A program made the translations under genes and the position numbers. The notes under the pieces are model-generated. The model was not told where the DNA came from. It made no database searches and saw only the letters and a program-made list of their open reading frames with translations. From positions 1-8,554 of the forward strand of contig CALWXI010000247.1 in NCBI GenBank assembly GCA_944385455.1: a DNA stretch of 8,554 bases. Reading direction: 5' to 3'. Numbering within the stretch: position 1 is the first letter of the stretch; each line of letters starts with the position of its first letter. Shown here piece by piece: positions 1 to 7,439 of the stretch. This DNA is from an uncultured Oscillospiraceae bacterium. GTDB lineage: Bacteria; Bacillota; Clostridia; Oscillospirales; Oscillospiraceae.

Positions 1-573
1 GACACCGCCTGCAACACCGCCGTGGAGTGCATCGACAAGCTGCGGGACACCATGCAGTCCCATGAGCGCTGCTCCGTGGTGGAGGTGATGGGCCGCCACG
101 CCGGATACCTGGCGCTGTATGTGGGCATCGCCGTGGGCGCCACCGCCGTGCTGATCCCCGAGCGGCCGGTGGACTTTGAGCAGGACATCGCCGAGAAGAT
201 CCGCCGTGCCCGTCTGGCGGGCACCACCCACTACATGGTGGTGGTGGCCGAGGGCGCGGGCAGCGCCGTGGAGATCGGCAAGCGCATCCACGAGGAGATC
301 GGCATCGACCCCCGGGTCACCGTGCTGGGCCACATCCAGCGGGGCGGCTCCCCCTCCGCCCGGGACCGGGAGACCGCCAGCCGCATGGGCTACGAGGCGG
401 TGATGAGCCTGGCGGCCGGCAAGGGCAACCGCATCGTGGCCACCCAGAACGGCCGCATCGTGGACCTGGACATGGAAGAGGCGCTGCAGATGAAAAAGAC
501 CTTCCAGATGGACCGCTATCAGATCCTGGAGGCCCTCACCAGCTCCGGCCTTGCCGAGGAACCCTTCGCCTGA
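1..573 (+). CDS. pfkA: 6-phosphofructokinase, C-terminal 190 residues (5' end outside window)
   Basis: ATP-dependent phosphofructokinase converts fructose 6-phosphate to fructose 1,6-bisphosphate, the committed step of glycolysis, in the cytosol. The reading frame is open from base 1, so the gene starts upstream; the in-frame GTG at 22 is an internal Val codon. Visible family landmarks, numbered from the first visible codon, are the DTACNTAVECIDK helix (1-13), SHER followed by VEVMGRHAG (27-35, sugar-phosphate contacts), VVAEGAG (81-87) and LGHIQRGGSP (109-118, the conserved active-site loop). The catalytic TIDND segment and the ATP-binding N-terminus lie outside the window. Bacterial PfkA is about 320 residues, so roughly 60% is present. 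The C-terminus looks intact and the TGA is followed 19 bases later by a strong terminator, so pfkA is the last gene of its transcript. The family is clear; ATP rather than pyrophosphate as donor is inferred from overall similarity to short bacterial PfkA. Confidence 0.95.
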   Translation, partial: DTACNTAVECIDKLRDTMQSHERCSVVEVMGRHAGYLALYVGIAVGATAVLIPERPVDFEQDIAEKIRRARLAGTTHYMVVVAEGAGSAVEIGKRIHEEIGIDPRVTVLGHIQRGGSPSARDRETASRMGYEAVMSLAAGKGNRIVATQNGRIVDLDMEEALQMKKTFQMDRYQILEALTSSGLAEEPFA

Positions 574-592
574 TCCCGTCCGTCCCCGGATC

Positions 593-634
593 AAAGCAGC
601 GCCGGACCGCAAGATCGGTCCGGCGCTGCTTTTT
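593..634. terminator. Bidirectional rho-independent terminator between convergent pfkA and aldolase genes
   Basis: A perfect 15-bp inverted repeat (arms 595-609 and 616-630, loop CAAGAT) is followed on the plus strand by TTTT and preceded by AAA. Two more A-T pairs extend the stem to 17 bp. On the plus strand it ends pfkA. On the minus strand the hairpin has a shorter T run and directly abuts the aldolase stop codon (634-636), so it can end the leftward transcript as well. Confidence 0.9.
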
Positions 635-1281
635 CATTTCCCCTGGCCGTAGGTGCGGAAGCGGACCATGGCCCGGTCCATCTCCTCCTCCGTCAGCACG
701 CTGGGCGTGCCCACGGCCATGGCCTGCCACTGGAGCCGGGCCACGAACTCCAGGTCCCGGGCCAGGGCGCACGCGCCGGGAAGGTCCTCGCCCCAGACCA
801 CCGGGCCGTGGTTGCCCAGCAGCACCGCCCGGCCGTCCCCGCAGGTCTCCGCCGCCTGCTCCGCCAGCTCCCGGGTGCCGAAGAGGCGGTAGGGGGCGCA
901 GGGCACCTCCCGCACGCCGGCGGCGGCCGCGGCGTAGTGCACCGGCCGGATGGGCAGGCCCAGCACCGCCAGGGTGGTGCAGTAGACGGAATGGGTGTGG
1001 ACCACCGCCCGGGCCGCCGGGTGGCGGCGGCAGAGGATGGCGTGGAGGGCCCACTCGCTGGAGGGCTTCCGCTCCCCCTCCAGAACGCGGCCGTCCAGAT
1101 CCATCACCACGATGTCCTCCGGGGTCACGGCTCCGCAGGACACGCCGGAGGGGGTGACGGCCATGCAGCCCTCCGCCGGGTCATAGACGCTGAGGTTGCC
1201 GCTGGTGCCGGGACACAGGCCCTCCCGGCTCATCTGCCGGCCCCACTCCGCCAGCTGCGCCCGGGCCGATTCCAGTTTCAT
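634..1281 (-). CDS. Class II aldolase/epimerase (FucA/AraD family), 215 aa
   Basis: Zn-dependent class II aldolase-fold enzyme. FucA-type members split sugar 1-phosphates such as L-fuculose 1-phosphate into dihydroxyacetone phosphate and an aldehyde. Visible motifs are GTSGN (25-29, phosphate binding), SSE (74-76; Glu76 matches the FucA catalytic Glu73), HTH (95-97) and GNHG (156-159). His95, His97 and His158 match the three FucA zinc ligands His92, His94 and His155, and the 215-residue length equals that of FucA. An in-frame ATG at 1290 touches the AAAGGAG site with no spacer, so I chose the ATG at 1281, nine bases away. The gene lies 60 bases after trkH, behind a small terminator, with no kinase, isomerase or sugar transporter beside it. 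The substrate cannot be told: fuculose, rhamnulose or 5-deoxyribulose 1-phosphate, or a MtnB-like dehydratase role, all remain open. Confidence 0.88.
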   Translation of the reverse strand: MKLESARAQLAEWGRQMSREGLCPGTSGNLSVYDPAEGCMAVTPSGVSCGAVTPEDIVVMDLDGRVLEGERKPSSEWALHAILCRRHPAARAVVHTHSVYCTTLAVLGLPIRPVHYAAAAAGVREVPCAPYRLFGTRELAEQAAETCGDGRAVLLGNHGPVVWGEDLPGACALARDLEFVARLQWQAMAVGTPSVLTEEEMDRAMVRFRTYGQGK

Positions 1282-1290
1282 ATCACGCAT

Positions 1291-1297
1291 CTCCTTT
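1291..1297 (-). promoter_or_regulatory. Ribosome binding site that decides the aldolase start
   Basis: On the minus strand, AAAGGAG (1297 to 1291) lies directly against an ATG at 1290 and nine bases before the ATG at 1281. Only the second spacing is usable, so the 215-residue product is preferred to the 218-residue one. Confidence 0.75.
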
Positions 1298-1300
1298 CCG

Positions 1301-1330
1301 AAAAAGGCCGGTTCAGAGACGGTCGGCCTT
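1301..1330 (-). terminator. Short rho-independent terminator after trkH
   Basis: Read on the minus strand, AAGGCCG (1330-1324), a 13-base loop, CGGCCTT (1310-1304) and three more T residues form a 7-bp stem ending in a run of five T. It begins 11 bases after the trkH stop. The small stem and long loop suggest partial termination. The aldolase ribosome binding site starts only three bases beyond the T run, so no separate promoter fits between them. Confidence 0.55.
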
Positions 1331-1341
1331 GGGGCGATGGT

Positions 1342-2808
1342 TCAAATGGGGGAGCGCCGGCCGCCGGAGAGCCGCCGCTTCCAGATGGACGGCGCCATCA
1401 GCAGCAGCATGGGGAAGATCTCCAGCCGGCCCACCAGCATGTCAAAGGACAGCAGCAGCTTGCTGAAGGGGGAGAAATCCGCGAAATTCCCCATGGGGCC
1501 CACCAGCTCCAGGCCGGGGCCGATGTTGTTGATGCAGGAGGCCAGGGCGGTGAAGGTGGTCACCATGTCGAACTGCTCCAGGGAGAGCAGCAGGAAGGAG
1601 GCGGTGAACACCAGCAGGTACACGGTGAGATACAGATGTACGCCCCGCAGCTGCCGGTCCGAGACGGTCTTGTCCTCAAAACGCACCGTGGAAACGGCGT
1701 TGGGGTGGAGCATCCGGCGCATGTCGGCATAGGAGGCCTTGATGAGGATCACCACCCGGGCCACCTTGATGCCGCCGCCGGTGGACCCGGCGCAGGCGCC
1801 CACGAACATCAGCACCACCAGGATGCCCCGGGAGAACTCCGGCCAGAGGTTGAAGTCCACCGTGGCGTAGCCCGTGGTGGTGATGATGGAGGAGACCTGG
1901 AAGAAGGCGTGGCGCAGGCTGGTGAGGGCGGAGCCGTAGATGTGGAGGATATCCAGGGTGATGGCGCCCACCGCCGCCGCCACGATCACCACATACGCCC
2001 GCAGCTCCTCGGAGCGGAACACCTCCCGGAAGTGGCGGGTGAGCAGGAAATAATAGAGGTTGAAGTTCACGCCGAAAAGCAGCATGAACACGCCGATCAC
2101 CACGTCGAAATAGGCGCTCTGGTACGCGCCCACGCTGAGGTTCCGGCAGCTGAAGCCGCCGGTGCCCGCGGTGTCGAAGGCGTGGACGCAGGCGTCGAAG
2201 AGGGGCATGCCTCCCGCCAGCAGCAGCACGATCTCCAAAAGGGTGATGGCCAGGTAGATCCCGTAGAGGATCTTGGCAGAGTCCCCCATGCGGCTGGCCA
2301 GCTTGCCCACCGTGGGACCGGGCACCTCCGCCCGCAGCAGATGCATGCCGTGGCCGTCGGACATGGGCAGCACCGCCATGACGAACACCAGCACGCCCAT
2401 GCCGCCCACCCAGTGGGTGAAGCTGCGCCAGAACAGGCCGCTGCGGGTCAGGGACTCCACCTCCCGCAGGATGCTGGAGCCGGTGGTGGTGAAACCGGAC
2501 ACCGTCTCAAAAAAGGCGTCCACCATGGAGGGGATGTCCCCGGAGAGGACGAAGGGCACCGCGCCGAAGGCGGATACGAGGATCCACGCCAGGGCCACCA
2601 CGGCAAAGCCGTCCCGGGCGTAGAGCGCCGTGCGCTTGGGCCGGGGCAGCCCCAGCGCGCCGCCCAGCAGCACCAGCACCAGGATGGGCAGCAGGAAGGG
2701 CAGCACGGACTCGCCGTAGAGCAGCGCCACCAGCATGGGCAGCGCCATCAGCGCCGCCTCGCTGAGCAAAATCCGGCCGATCACAAAGCCGATCATCTGA
2801 TAGTTCAC
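1342..2808 (-). CDS. trkH: Trk-type potassium uptake channel subunit TrkH, 488 aa
   Basis: Integral membrane K+ translocating subunit of a Trk/Ktr system, working with the TrkA ring on its cytosolic face. The protein is hydrophobic throughout and shows the four pore-loop repeats of the superfamily: TVSGFTTTGSS (102-112), DTAGTGGFS (212-220), IITTTGYAT (308-316) and ASCINNIGPG (423-432). Each carries a selectivity-filter glycine. A glycine-rich intramembrane segment, CAGSTGGGIK (339-348), matches the gating loop between repeats. The 488-residue length fits TrkH rather than the shorter KtrB, and the partner has two RCK domains like TrkA. The start is a GTG at 2808, preceded by GGGAGGAG at a spacing of about four to six bases; the next Met is residue 5. 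It lies 15 bases after the trkA stop, so the two are co-transcribed. No defect is visible. Confidence 0.95.
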   Translation of the reverse strand: MNYQMIGFVIGRILLSEAALMALPMLVALLYGESVLPFLLPILVLVLLGGALGLPRPKRTALYARDGFAVVALAWILVSAFGAVPFVLSGDIPSMVDAFFETVSGFTTTGSSILREVESLTRSGLFWRSFTHWVGGMGVLVFVMAVLPMSDGHGMHLLRAEVPGPTVGKLASRMGDSAKILYGIYLAITLLEIVLLLAGGMPLFDACVHAFDTAGTGGFSCRNLSVGAYQSAYFDVVIGVFMLLFGVNFNLYYFLLTRHFREVFRSEELRAYVVIVAAAVGAITLDILHIYGSALTSLRHAFFQVSSIITTTGYATVDFNLWPEFSRGILVVLMFVGACAGSTGGGIKVARVVILIKASYADMRRMLHPNAVSTVRFEDKTVSDRQLRGVHLYLTVYLLVFTASFLLLSLEQFDMVTTFTALASCINNIGPGLELVGPMGNFADFSPFSKLLLSFDMLVGRLEIFPMLLLMAPSIWKRRLSGGRRSPI

Positions 2809-2823
2809 GCCGCTCCTCCCGTC

Positions 2824-4188
2824 TCACTTGAGAATATCATGGATATCCTGCAGCGCCATCCCCGTGGTGACCACGATCACGTCGTCGTTGGGGTGGATGG
2901 CGTCGCTGCCGGAGGGGATGATGATGGCCCCGTTGGGCCGCACGATGCCCGCCAGCAGCACGCCGGGGCGCAGATCCAGGTCCTTCAGCGGCACGCCGAC
3001 GAAGGACACGTCCTTGGTCACATGGAACTCCAGGGCCTCCACCGCTCCGTCCACCAGACGGTGCAGCGTCTTGACCTTGGAGCCGGAGGCGCTCTGCATG
3101 GCCCGGACGTACTGGAGGATCAGCTCCGTGGTCACCGCGCCGGCGGACACCACGCTGTCCAGCATCCCCTCGGCGGACACCAGGTCCAAAAGCGTCCGGC
3201 GGTTCACCTTGGCCACCACCTTGCAGCAGTCTCCGGAGAGGCGCGCCGCGCTCATGGACATGAGGATGTTGGCCTCGTCGATGCCGGTGATGGCCACGAA
3301 GGCATCCGTGCTCTCGATGCCCTCCTCATGGAGCAGCTCGCTGTCCGTGCCGTCTCCCACGATCACCAGCGCCTTGGGCAGCCGCTCGCTCATCTGCACA
3401 CAGCGCCGCTCGTCCCGGTCGATGATCTTCACCGACATGCCCATGCGCAAAAGCTCCTGGGTCAGGTAGTAGCAGATCCTGCTGGCGCCCACGATGATGG
3501 CCGAGGAGGCACGGCTCCGGAACACGAACAGGTGCTGGAAGAACTTGGACAGCTGCTCCGGAGAGGCGGTGAGGTAGATCTTGTCGCCGGAGCGGAGCAC
3601 AAAGTCGCCGGAGGGGATGATCGTCTCGTCCTTCCGGGCCACGGCGCAGATCAGCACCCGCACCTGGGTGTTCCGATACAGATCGGAAAGCTGCATCCCG
3701 TTCAGGGCGGAGTTCTCCGGCAGGCGGTACTCCACCAGCTCCAGCCGGCCCTTGGAAAAGGACTCCAGCTTCATGGCCGCGGGGAAGCGCAGCACCCGGG
3801 CGATCTCCCGGGCGGTGGCCTTCTCCGGATTGATGGCCATGGAAAGGCCCAGCTCCTCCCGCATGAAGCGCAGCTGGGCTTCATATTCGGGATTGCGGAT
3901 GCGGGCGATGGTGTGCTTGACGCCCAGCTTCTTGGCCACCAGGCACGTCACGATGTTGATCTCGTCGCTGGAGGCCGTGGCGATGAGCAGCTCCGCCTTG
4001 GCGGCGTCCGCCTCCTTCTGCACCTCGTAGCTGGCGCCGTTGCCGCACACGCCCATCACATCGTATACATTTATAATGTTGTCAATGAGCTGCCCGTTTT
4101 CGTCGATGACGGTGACGTCATTGTCGATGGACAGCTGCTGCGTCAGCGCAAGGCCTACTTTTCCCGCCCCCACGATGATGATCCTCAT
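2824..4188 (-). CDS. trkA: Trk potassium uptake regulatory subunit TrkA, 454 aa, two RCK domains
   Basis: Peripheral cytosolic subunit that binds nucleotides (NAD(H), ATP/ADP) and gates TrkH. It holds two tandem RCK units. RCK_N1 begins IIIVGAGKVG (3-12), with the GxGxxG loop Gly7, Gly9, Gly12 and the ribose-binding acidic residue Asp29. RCK_C1 is about 140-220. RCK_N2 begins IIVGASRICYYL (231-242), and RCK_C2 is about 370-454. The 454-residue length is typical. A GTG at 4194 could add two residues, but GAGGGG lies five bases before the ATG at 4188, and family members begin directly with MxIIIVGAG, so 4188 is chosen. The second Rossmann loop is degenerate (Gly234, Ser236, Cys239 instead of GxGxxG), so the second nucleotide site may be altered. 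trkH follows after 15 bases. Confidence 0.95.
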   Translation of the reverse strand: MRIIIVGAGKVGLALTQQLSIDNDVTVIDENGQLIDNIINVYDVMGVCGNGASYEVQKEADAAKAELLIATASSDEINIVTCLVAKKLGVKHTIARIRNPEYEAQLRFMREELGLSMAINPEKATAREIARVLRFPAAMKLESFSKGRLELVEYRLPENSALNGMQLSDLYRNTQVRVLICAVARKDETIIPSGDFVLRSGDKIYLTASPEQLSKFFQHLFVFRSRASSAIIVGASRICYYLTQELLRMGMSVKIIDRDERRCVQMSERLPKALVIVGDGTDSELLHEEGIESTDAFVAITGIDEANILMSMSAARLSGDCCKVVAKVNRRTLLDLVSAEGMLDSVVSAGAVTTELILQYVRAMQSASGSKVKTLHRLVDGAVEALEFHVTKDVSFVGVPLKDLDLRPGVLLAGIVRPNGAIIIPSGSDAIHPNDDVIVVTTGMALQDIHDILK

Positions 4189-4193
4189 ATCCA

Positions 4194-4199
4194 CCCCTC
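4194..4199 (-). promoter_or_regulatory. Ribosome binding site that decides the trkA start
   Basis: GAGGGG (4199 to 4194, minus strand) is five bases before the ATG at 4188. The alternative GTG at 4194 would use the last G of this same motif, so it cannot be served by it. Confidence 0.65.
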
Positions 4200-4240
4200 G
4201 TTTTCTCCCGCGTCCGCCGCACGGCGCGCGGGGTTGATGC

Positions 4241-4258
4241 CGGATGCCGGCGCATCCG
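4241..4258 (-). other. GC-rich hairpin at the predicted 5' end of the trkA transcript
   Basis: CGGATGC (4241-4247), a CGGC loop and GCATCCG (4252-4258) form a perfect 7-bp stem. It sits about where transcription from the TATAAT at 4271-4266 would begin. It could be a 5'-end stabilising stem or a protein-binding palindrome. The structure is seen; the role is inference. Confidence 0.4.
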
Positions 4259-4265
4259 TGAATGC

Positions 4266-4294
4266 ATTATAACGAATCTGTGGGAAAAAGGGAA
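4266..4294 (-). promoter_or_regulatory. Candidate trkA promoter
   Basis: On the minus strand a perfect TATAAT (4271-4266) lies 17 bases after TTCCCT (4294-4289), a weak -35 match. The start point would be near 4259, giving a leader of about 70 bases before trkA. The -10 is convincing and the -35 is not, so expression may be modest or need an activator. Confidence 0.45.
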
Positions 4295-4366
4295 TAGGTT
4301 TCTGCGTGTATCCGCAAATTTTCATTGTGCAGTTTCCATATTTTTTCATGACTTCCTTTTTTCCTC

Positions 4367-4396
4367 TTGACAAACATCCCCCTCCTCGCATACAAT
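4367..4396 (+). promoter_or_regulatory. Strong sigma-A type promoter of the acpP-acc-fab operon
   Basis: A consensus TTGACA (4367-4372) and TACAAT (4391-4396, one mismatch from TATAAT) are separated by 18 bases. Transcription should start near 4403, giving a leader of about 64 bases before acpP. This is the only strong rightward promoter I see, and the genes behind it are packed without room for another, so it probably drives the whole operon. Confidence 0.85.
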
Positions 4397-4400
4397 GTGC

Positions 4401-4442
4401 TTAAATTATTTTAGTTAAATAATTTTAATTAAAATAATTGAT
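4401..4442. promoter_or_regulatory. AT-rich repeat and palindrome block, candidate operator
   Basis: This block is almost pure A/T inside a GC-rich window. It reads as three 14-base units, each beginning TTAAA: 4401-4414, 4415-4428 and 4429-4442. Units one and two agree at 12 of 14 positions; unit three is looser. Overlapping palindromes are present: 4404-4424 (one mismatched pair around a central G), 4422-4435 (perfect 14 bp), and a 10-bp inverted pair 4404-4413/4430-4439. It covers the expected transcription start, where a bound repressor would block initiation. Firmicute fatty acid operons are commonly controlled by FapR or the MarR-family FabT, but the sequence is not a clear match to either site as I remember them. 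Confidence 0.55.
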
Positions 4443-4455
4443 ATTTCGACATCAA
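4438..4455 (+). promoter_or_regulatory. Inverted repeat abutting the acpP ribosome binding site
   Basis: TTGAT (4438-4442) and ATCAA (4451-4455) form an inverted repeat with an 8-base spacer. The right arm shares its last two A residues with the AAGGAG ribosome binding site of acpP (4454-4459). It could be an operator half-site pair or a weak RNA stem that partly covers the ribosome site. The arms are short, so chance is possible. Confidence 0.3.
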
Positions 4456-4466
4456 GGAGTGCACAT

Positions 4467-4697
4467 ATGGAATTCGAGAAAGTACGCGACATCATCGTGG
4501 AGACCCTGGGCTGCGACGCCGAGCAGGTGACCCTCACCGCTTCCCTGGCCGACGATCTGGGCGCCGATTCCCTGGCTTCCGTGGAGCTGGTGATGGCTCT
4601 GGAGGAGGCCACCGGCGTGACCATCGACGACGCCGACGTGGCGGGCCTCAAGACCGTGGGCGATATCATGGACTACCTGGCCTCTCACAAGGCCTGA
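4467..4697 (+). CDS. acpP: Acyl carrier protein, 76 aa
   Basis: Small acidic cytosolic carrier that holds growing acyl chains on a 4'-phosphopantetheine arm and presents them to the Fab enzymes. The hallmark DSL motif lies in LGADSLASVEL (31-41), with Ser35 as the modification site. The flanking acidic helix II (VELVMALEE) is the usual docking surface for partner enzymes. The 76-residue length is standard. AAGGAG (4454-4459) sits seven bases before the ATG. It is the first gene of the operon, 64 bases ahead of accB, with a GC-rich hairpin in between. Its own N-terminus is MEFEKVRDIIVETLGC, with no extension. Dedicated non-fatty-acid carriers look similar, but the adjacent acc and fabH genes favour the primary fatty acid ACP. 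Confidence 0.95.
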   Translation: MEFEKVRDIIVETLGCDAEQVTLTASLADDLGADSLASVELVMALEEATGVTIDDADVAGLKTVGDIMDYLASHKA

Positions 4698-4704
4698 TCT
4701 TCGC

Positions 4705-4733
4705 TCCGGAGGGGGACCTGGTCCCCCTCCGGA
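4705..4733 (+). other. Strong intercistronic hairpin without T-tract, between acpP and accB
   Basis: CCGGAGGGGGACC (4706-4718) and its exact complement GGTCCCCCTCCGG (4720-4732) face each other around one T, with a T-A pair outside. Allowing for a minimal loop, about 12-13 pairs form. What follows is AATCCACTTTCC, not a T run, so it is not a standard terminator. Likely roles are protection of the acpP message from 3' decay, a processing site, or partial attenuation before accB. The fold is clear; the role is inference. Confidence 0.7.
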
Positions 4734-4762
4734 ATCCACTTTCCGGTGAGAAAGGAACCGCC

Positions 4763-5196
4763 ATGACGAATCAAGAGATTTATGATCTGATCGCCTGCTT
4801 TGAGCGCAGCTCCCTCCAGTCGATGAAGCTGTCCCGGCAGGATTTTTCCATAGAGCTGTCCCGGGCCGCGGCTGCGGCCGCCCCCGTGGCCGCCCCCGTG
4901 GCCGCAGCCACGGCCCCCGCTGCGGCGGCCGCCCCCGCCGCCGCGCCCGCCCCCGCGGATGACGGCAGCACCATCACCGCCCCCCTGGTGGGCACCTTCT
5001 ACGCCGCCCCCGCGCCCGACCAGCCCCCCTTCGTGTCCGTGGGCGACCGGGTGAAGAAGGGGCAGACCGTCTGCCTCATCGAGGCCATGAAGATGATGAG
5101 CGAGGTCCCGGCCCCCTGCGACTGCGTCATCGAGGCCGTGCTCAAGGCCGACGGCGAGCTGGCCGCCTTCGGCGAGGCGCTGCTGCGCATCAAGCC

Positions 5197-5203
<7 letters not shown>
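4763..5203 (+). CDS. accB: Biotin carboxyl carrier protein of acetyl-CoA carboxylase, 146 aa
   Basis: Carries the biotin that shuttles CO2 from biotin carboxylase (AccC) to the carboxyltransferase (AccDA). The N-terminal 34 residues, with a QEIYDLIACFE helix and a short FSIELSR strand, resemble other BCCPs. They are followed by an Ala/Pro linker (35-65) and a biotinyl domain (70-146). The EAMKM motif (107-111) places the biotinylated Lys at 110, and the family thumb loop is visible as APAPDQPPF (82-90). AAAGGA (4751-4756) lies six bases before the ATG. The gene ends inside accC with a 7-base overlap. Many clostridial operons carry fabZ between accB and accC; it is absent here. Confidence 0.96.
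4877..4900 (+). repeat. Perfect 12-base tandem duplication in the accB linker
   Basis: GCCGCCCCCGTG occurs twice in succession (4877-4888 and 4889-4900), encoding Ala-Ala-Pro-Val twice in the flexible linker. Being a multiple of three, it keeps frame. Such linkers tolerate length change, so this is a plausible slippage site. Confidence 0.8.
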
Positions 5204-6584
<1,381 letters not shown>

Positions 6585-6588
<4 letters not shown>

Positions 6589-7439
6589 ACAGTATTTTCG
6601 CCAAGCGGCGGGCACGGCTCCTGGCCATGAAGGCCATCCGGGACAACTACGTCCCCGGCGACAAGCTGGTCACCTGCCCCAAGTGCGGCCAGGAGAGCGA
6701 GCGCAAGGCGGTGGCCGAGGGTCTGTCCGTGTGCCCCCACTGCGGCTACCACTGGCCCATCGGCGGCTACTACCGCCTCAGCACCATCCTGGATCCCGGC
6801 TCCTTCCGGGAGCTCAACGCCAAATATCCCCCGGCGGACCCTCTGTCCTTCCCGGGCTACCGGGGCAAGCTCACCGCCGCCCAGCACCGCACCGGCCTCA
6901 ACGAGGCCGCCGTCACCGCCACCGGCACCATCGACGGCCGCAAATGCGTGGTGGGTGTGCTGGACAGCCGCTTTTTCATGGGCAGCATGAGCGCCGCCGT
7001 GGGTGAGAAGATCACCCTGGCCATCGAGTATGCCGCCAAGAACAAGCTCCCCCTCATCATTTTCTCCGCCAGCGGCGGCGCCCGGATGCAGGAGGGCATC
7101 CTCTCATTGATGCAGATGGCCAAGACCTCCGCGGCCCTGGCCCGGCTGTCCGACAAGGGGATCCTCTACATCTCCGTGCTGACGGACCCCACCACCGGCG
7201 GCGTCACCGCCAGCTTCGCCTCCCTGGGCGACATCATCCTGGCCGAGCCCGGCGCCCTCATCGGCTTCGCCGGCCCCCGGGTGATCCAGCAGACCATCGG
7301 CGAGACGCTGCCCGAGGGCTTCCAGCGGGCGGAGTACCAGGAGGAGCACGGCTTCGTGGACGCCGTGGTCCCCCGGGCCCGGATGCGGGACACCCTGGCC
7401 CAGCTGCTGATGCTCCACGAGAAAGGAGGCCGCGCATGA
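6585..7439 (+). CDS. accD: Acetyl-CoA carboxylase carboxyltransferase subunit beta, 284 aa
   Basis: Forms the carboxyltransferase with AccA and moves the carboxyl group from biotin to acetyl-CoA, giving malonyl-CoA. An N-terminal four-Cys zinc ribbon (Cys31, Cys34, Cys50, Cys53, as CPKCG and CPHCG) is diagnostic of AccD. The crotonase-fold half carries SASGGARMQEG (161-171), DPTTGG (201-206) and GFAGPR (227-232), and the family ending LPEGFQRAEY (242-251) is present. The length matches bacterial AccD. GAGGAG (6574-6579) is five bases before the ATG, which overlaps the accC stop as ATGA. All motifs look intact. The separate beta and alpha genes are the standard bacterial arrangement; they are not fused. 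Confidence 0.96.

Noticed and set aside
1282..1290. Aldolase start at the ATG at 1290
   Set aside because: It touches the ribosome binding site with no spacer; the ATG at 1281 has a workable nine-base spacing.
808..4272. A 1154-codon open frame on the plus strand, opposite the aldolase, trkH and trkA genes
   Set aside because: The product is His/Gln/Gly/Ala-rich, with no recognisable fold or domain. It is antisense to three clear genes whose G/C-biased third positions suppress stops on the other strand. There is no ribosome binding site context or homology signal. It is a composition artefact.
4189..4380. A c-di-AMP (ydaO-type) riboswitch before trkA, as seen before some K+ transporter genes
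   Set aside because: The predicted leader is only about 70 bases, and I see none of the conserved ydaO core or pseudoknot elements. A covariance-model scan would settle it.
4705..4733. Reading the acpP-accB hairpin as a true rho-independent terminator
   Set aside because: No T-tract follows, and accB has no promoter of its own in the 64-base gap, so full termination would silence the carboxylase genes.
4452..4739. Minus-strand frames covering acpP (4415-4669 and 4452-4739)
   Set aside because: They lie entirely antisense to acpP or its flanks, and the products resemble nothing. One runs through the AT-rich control block.
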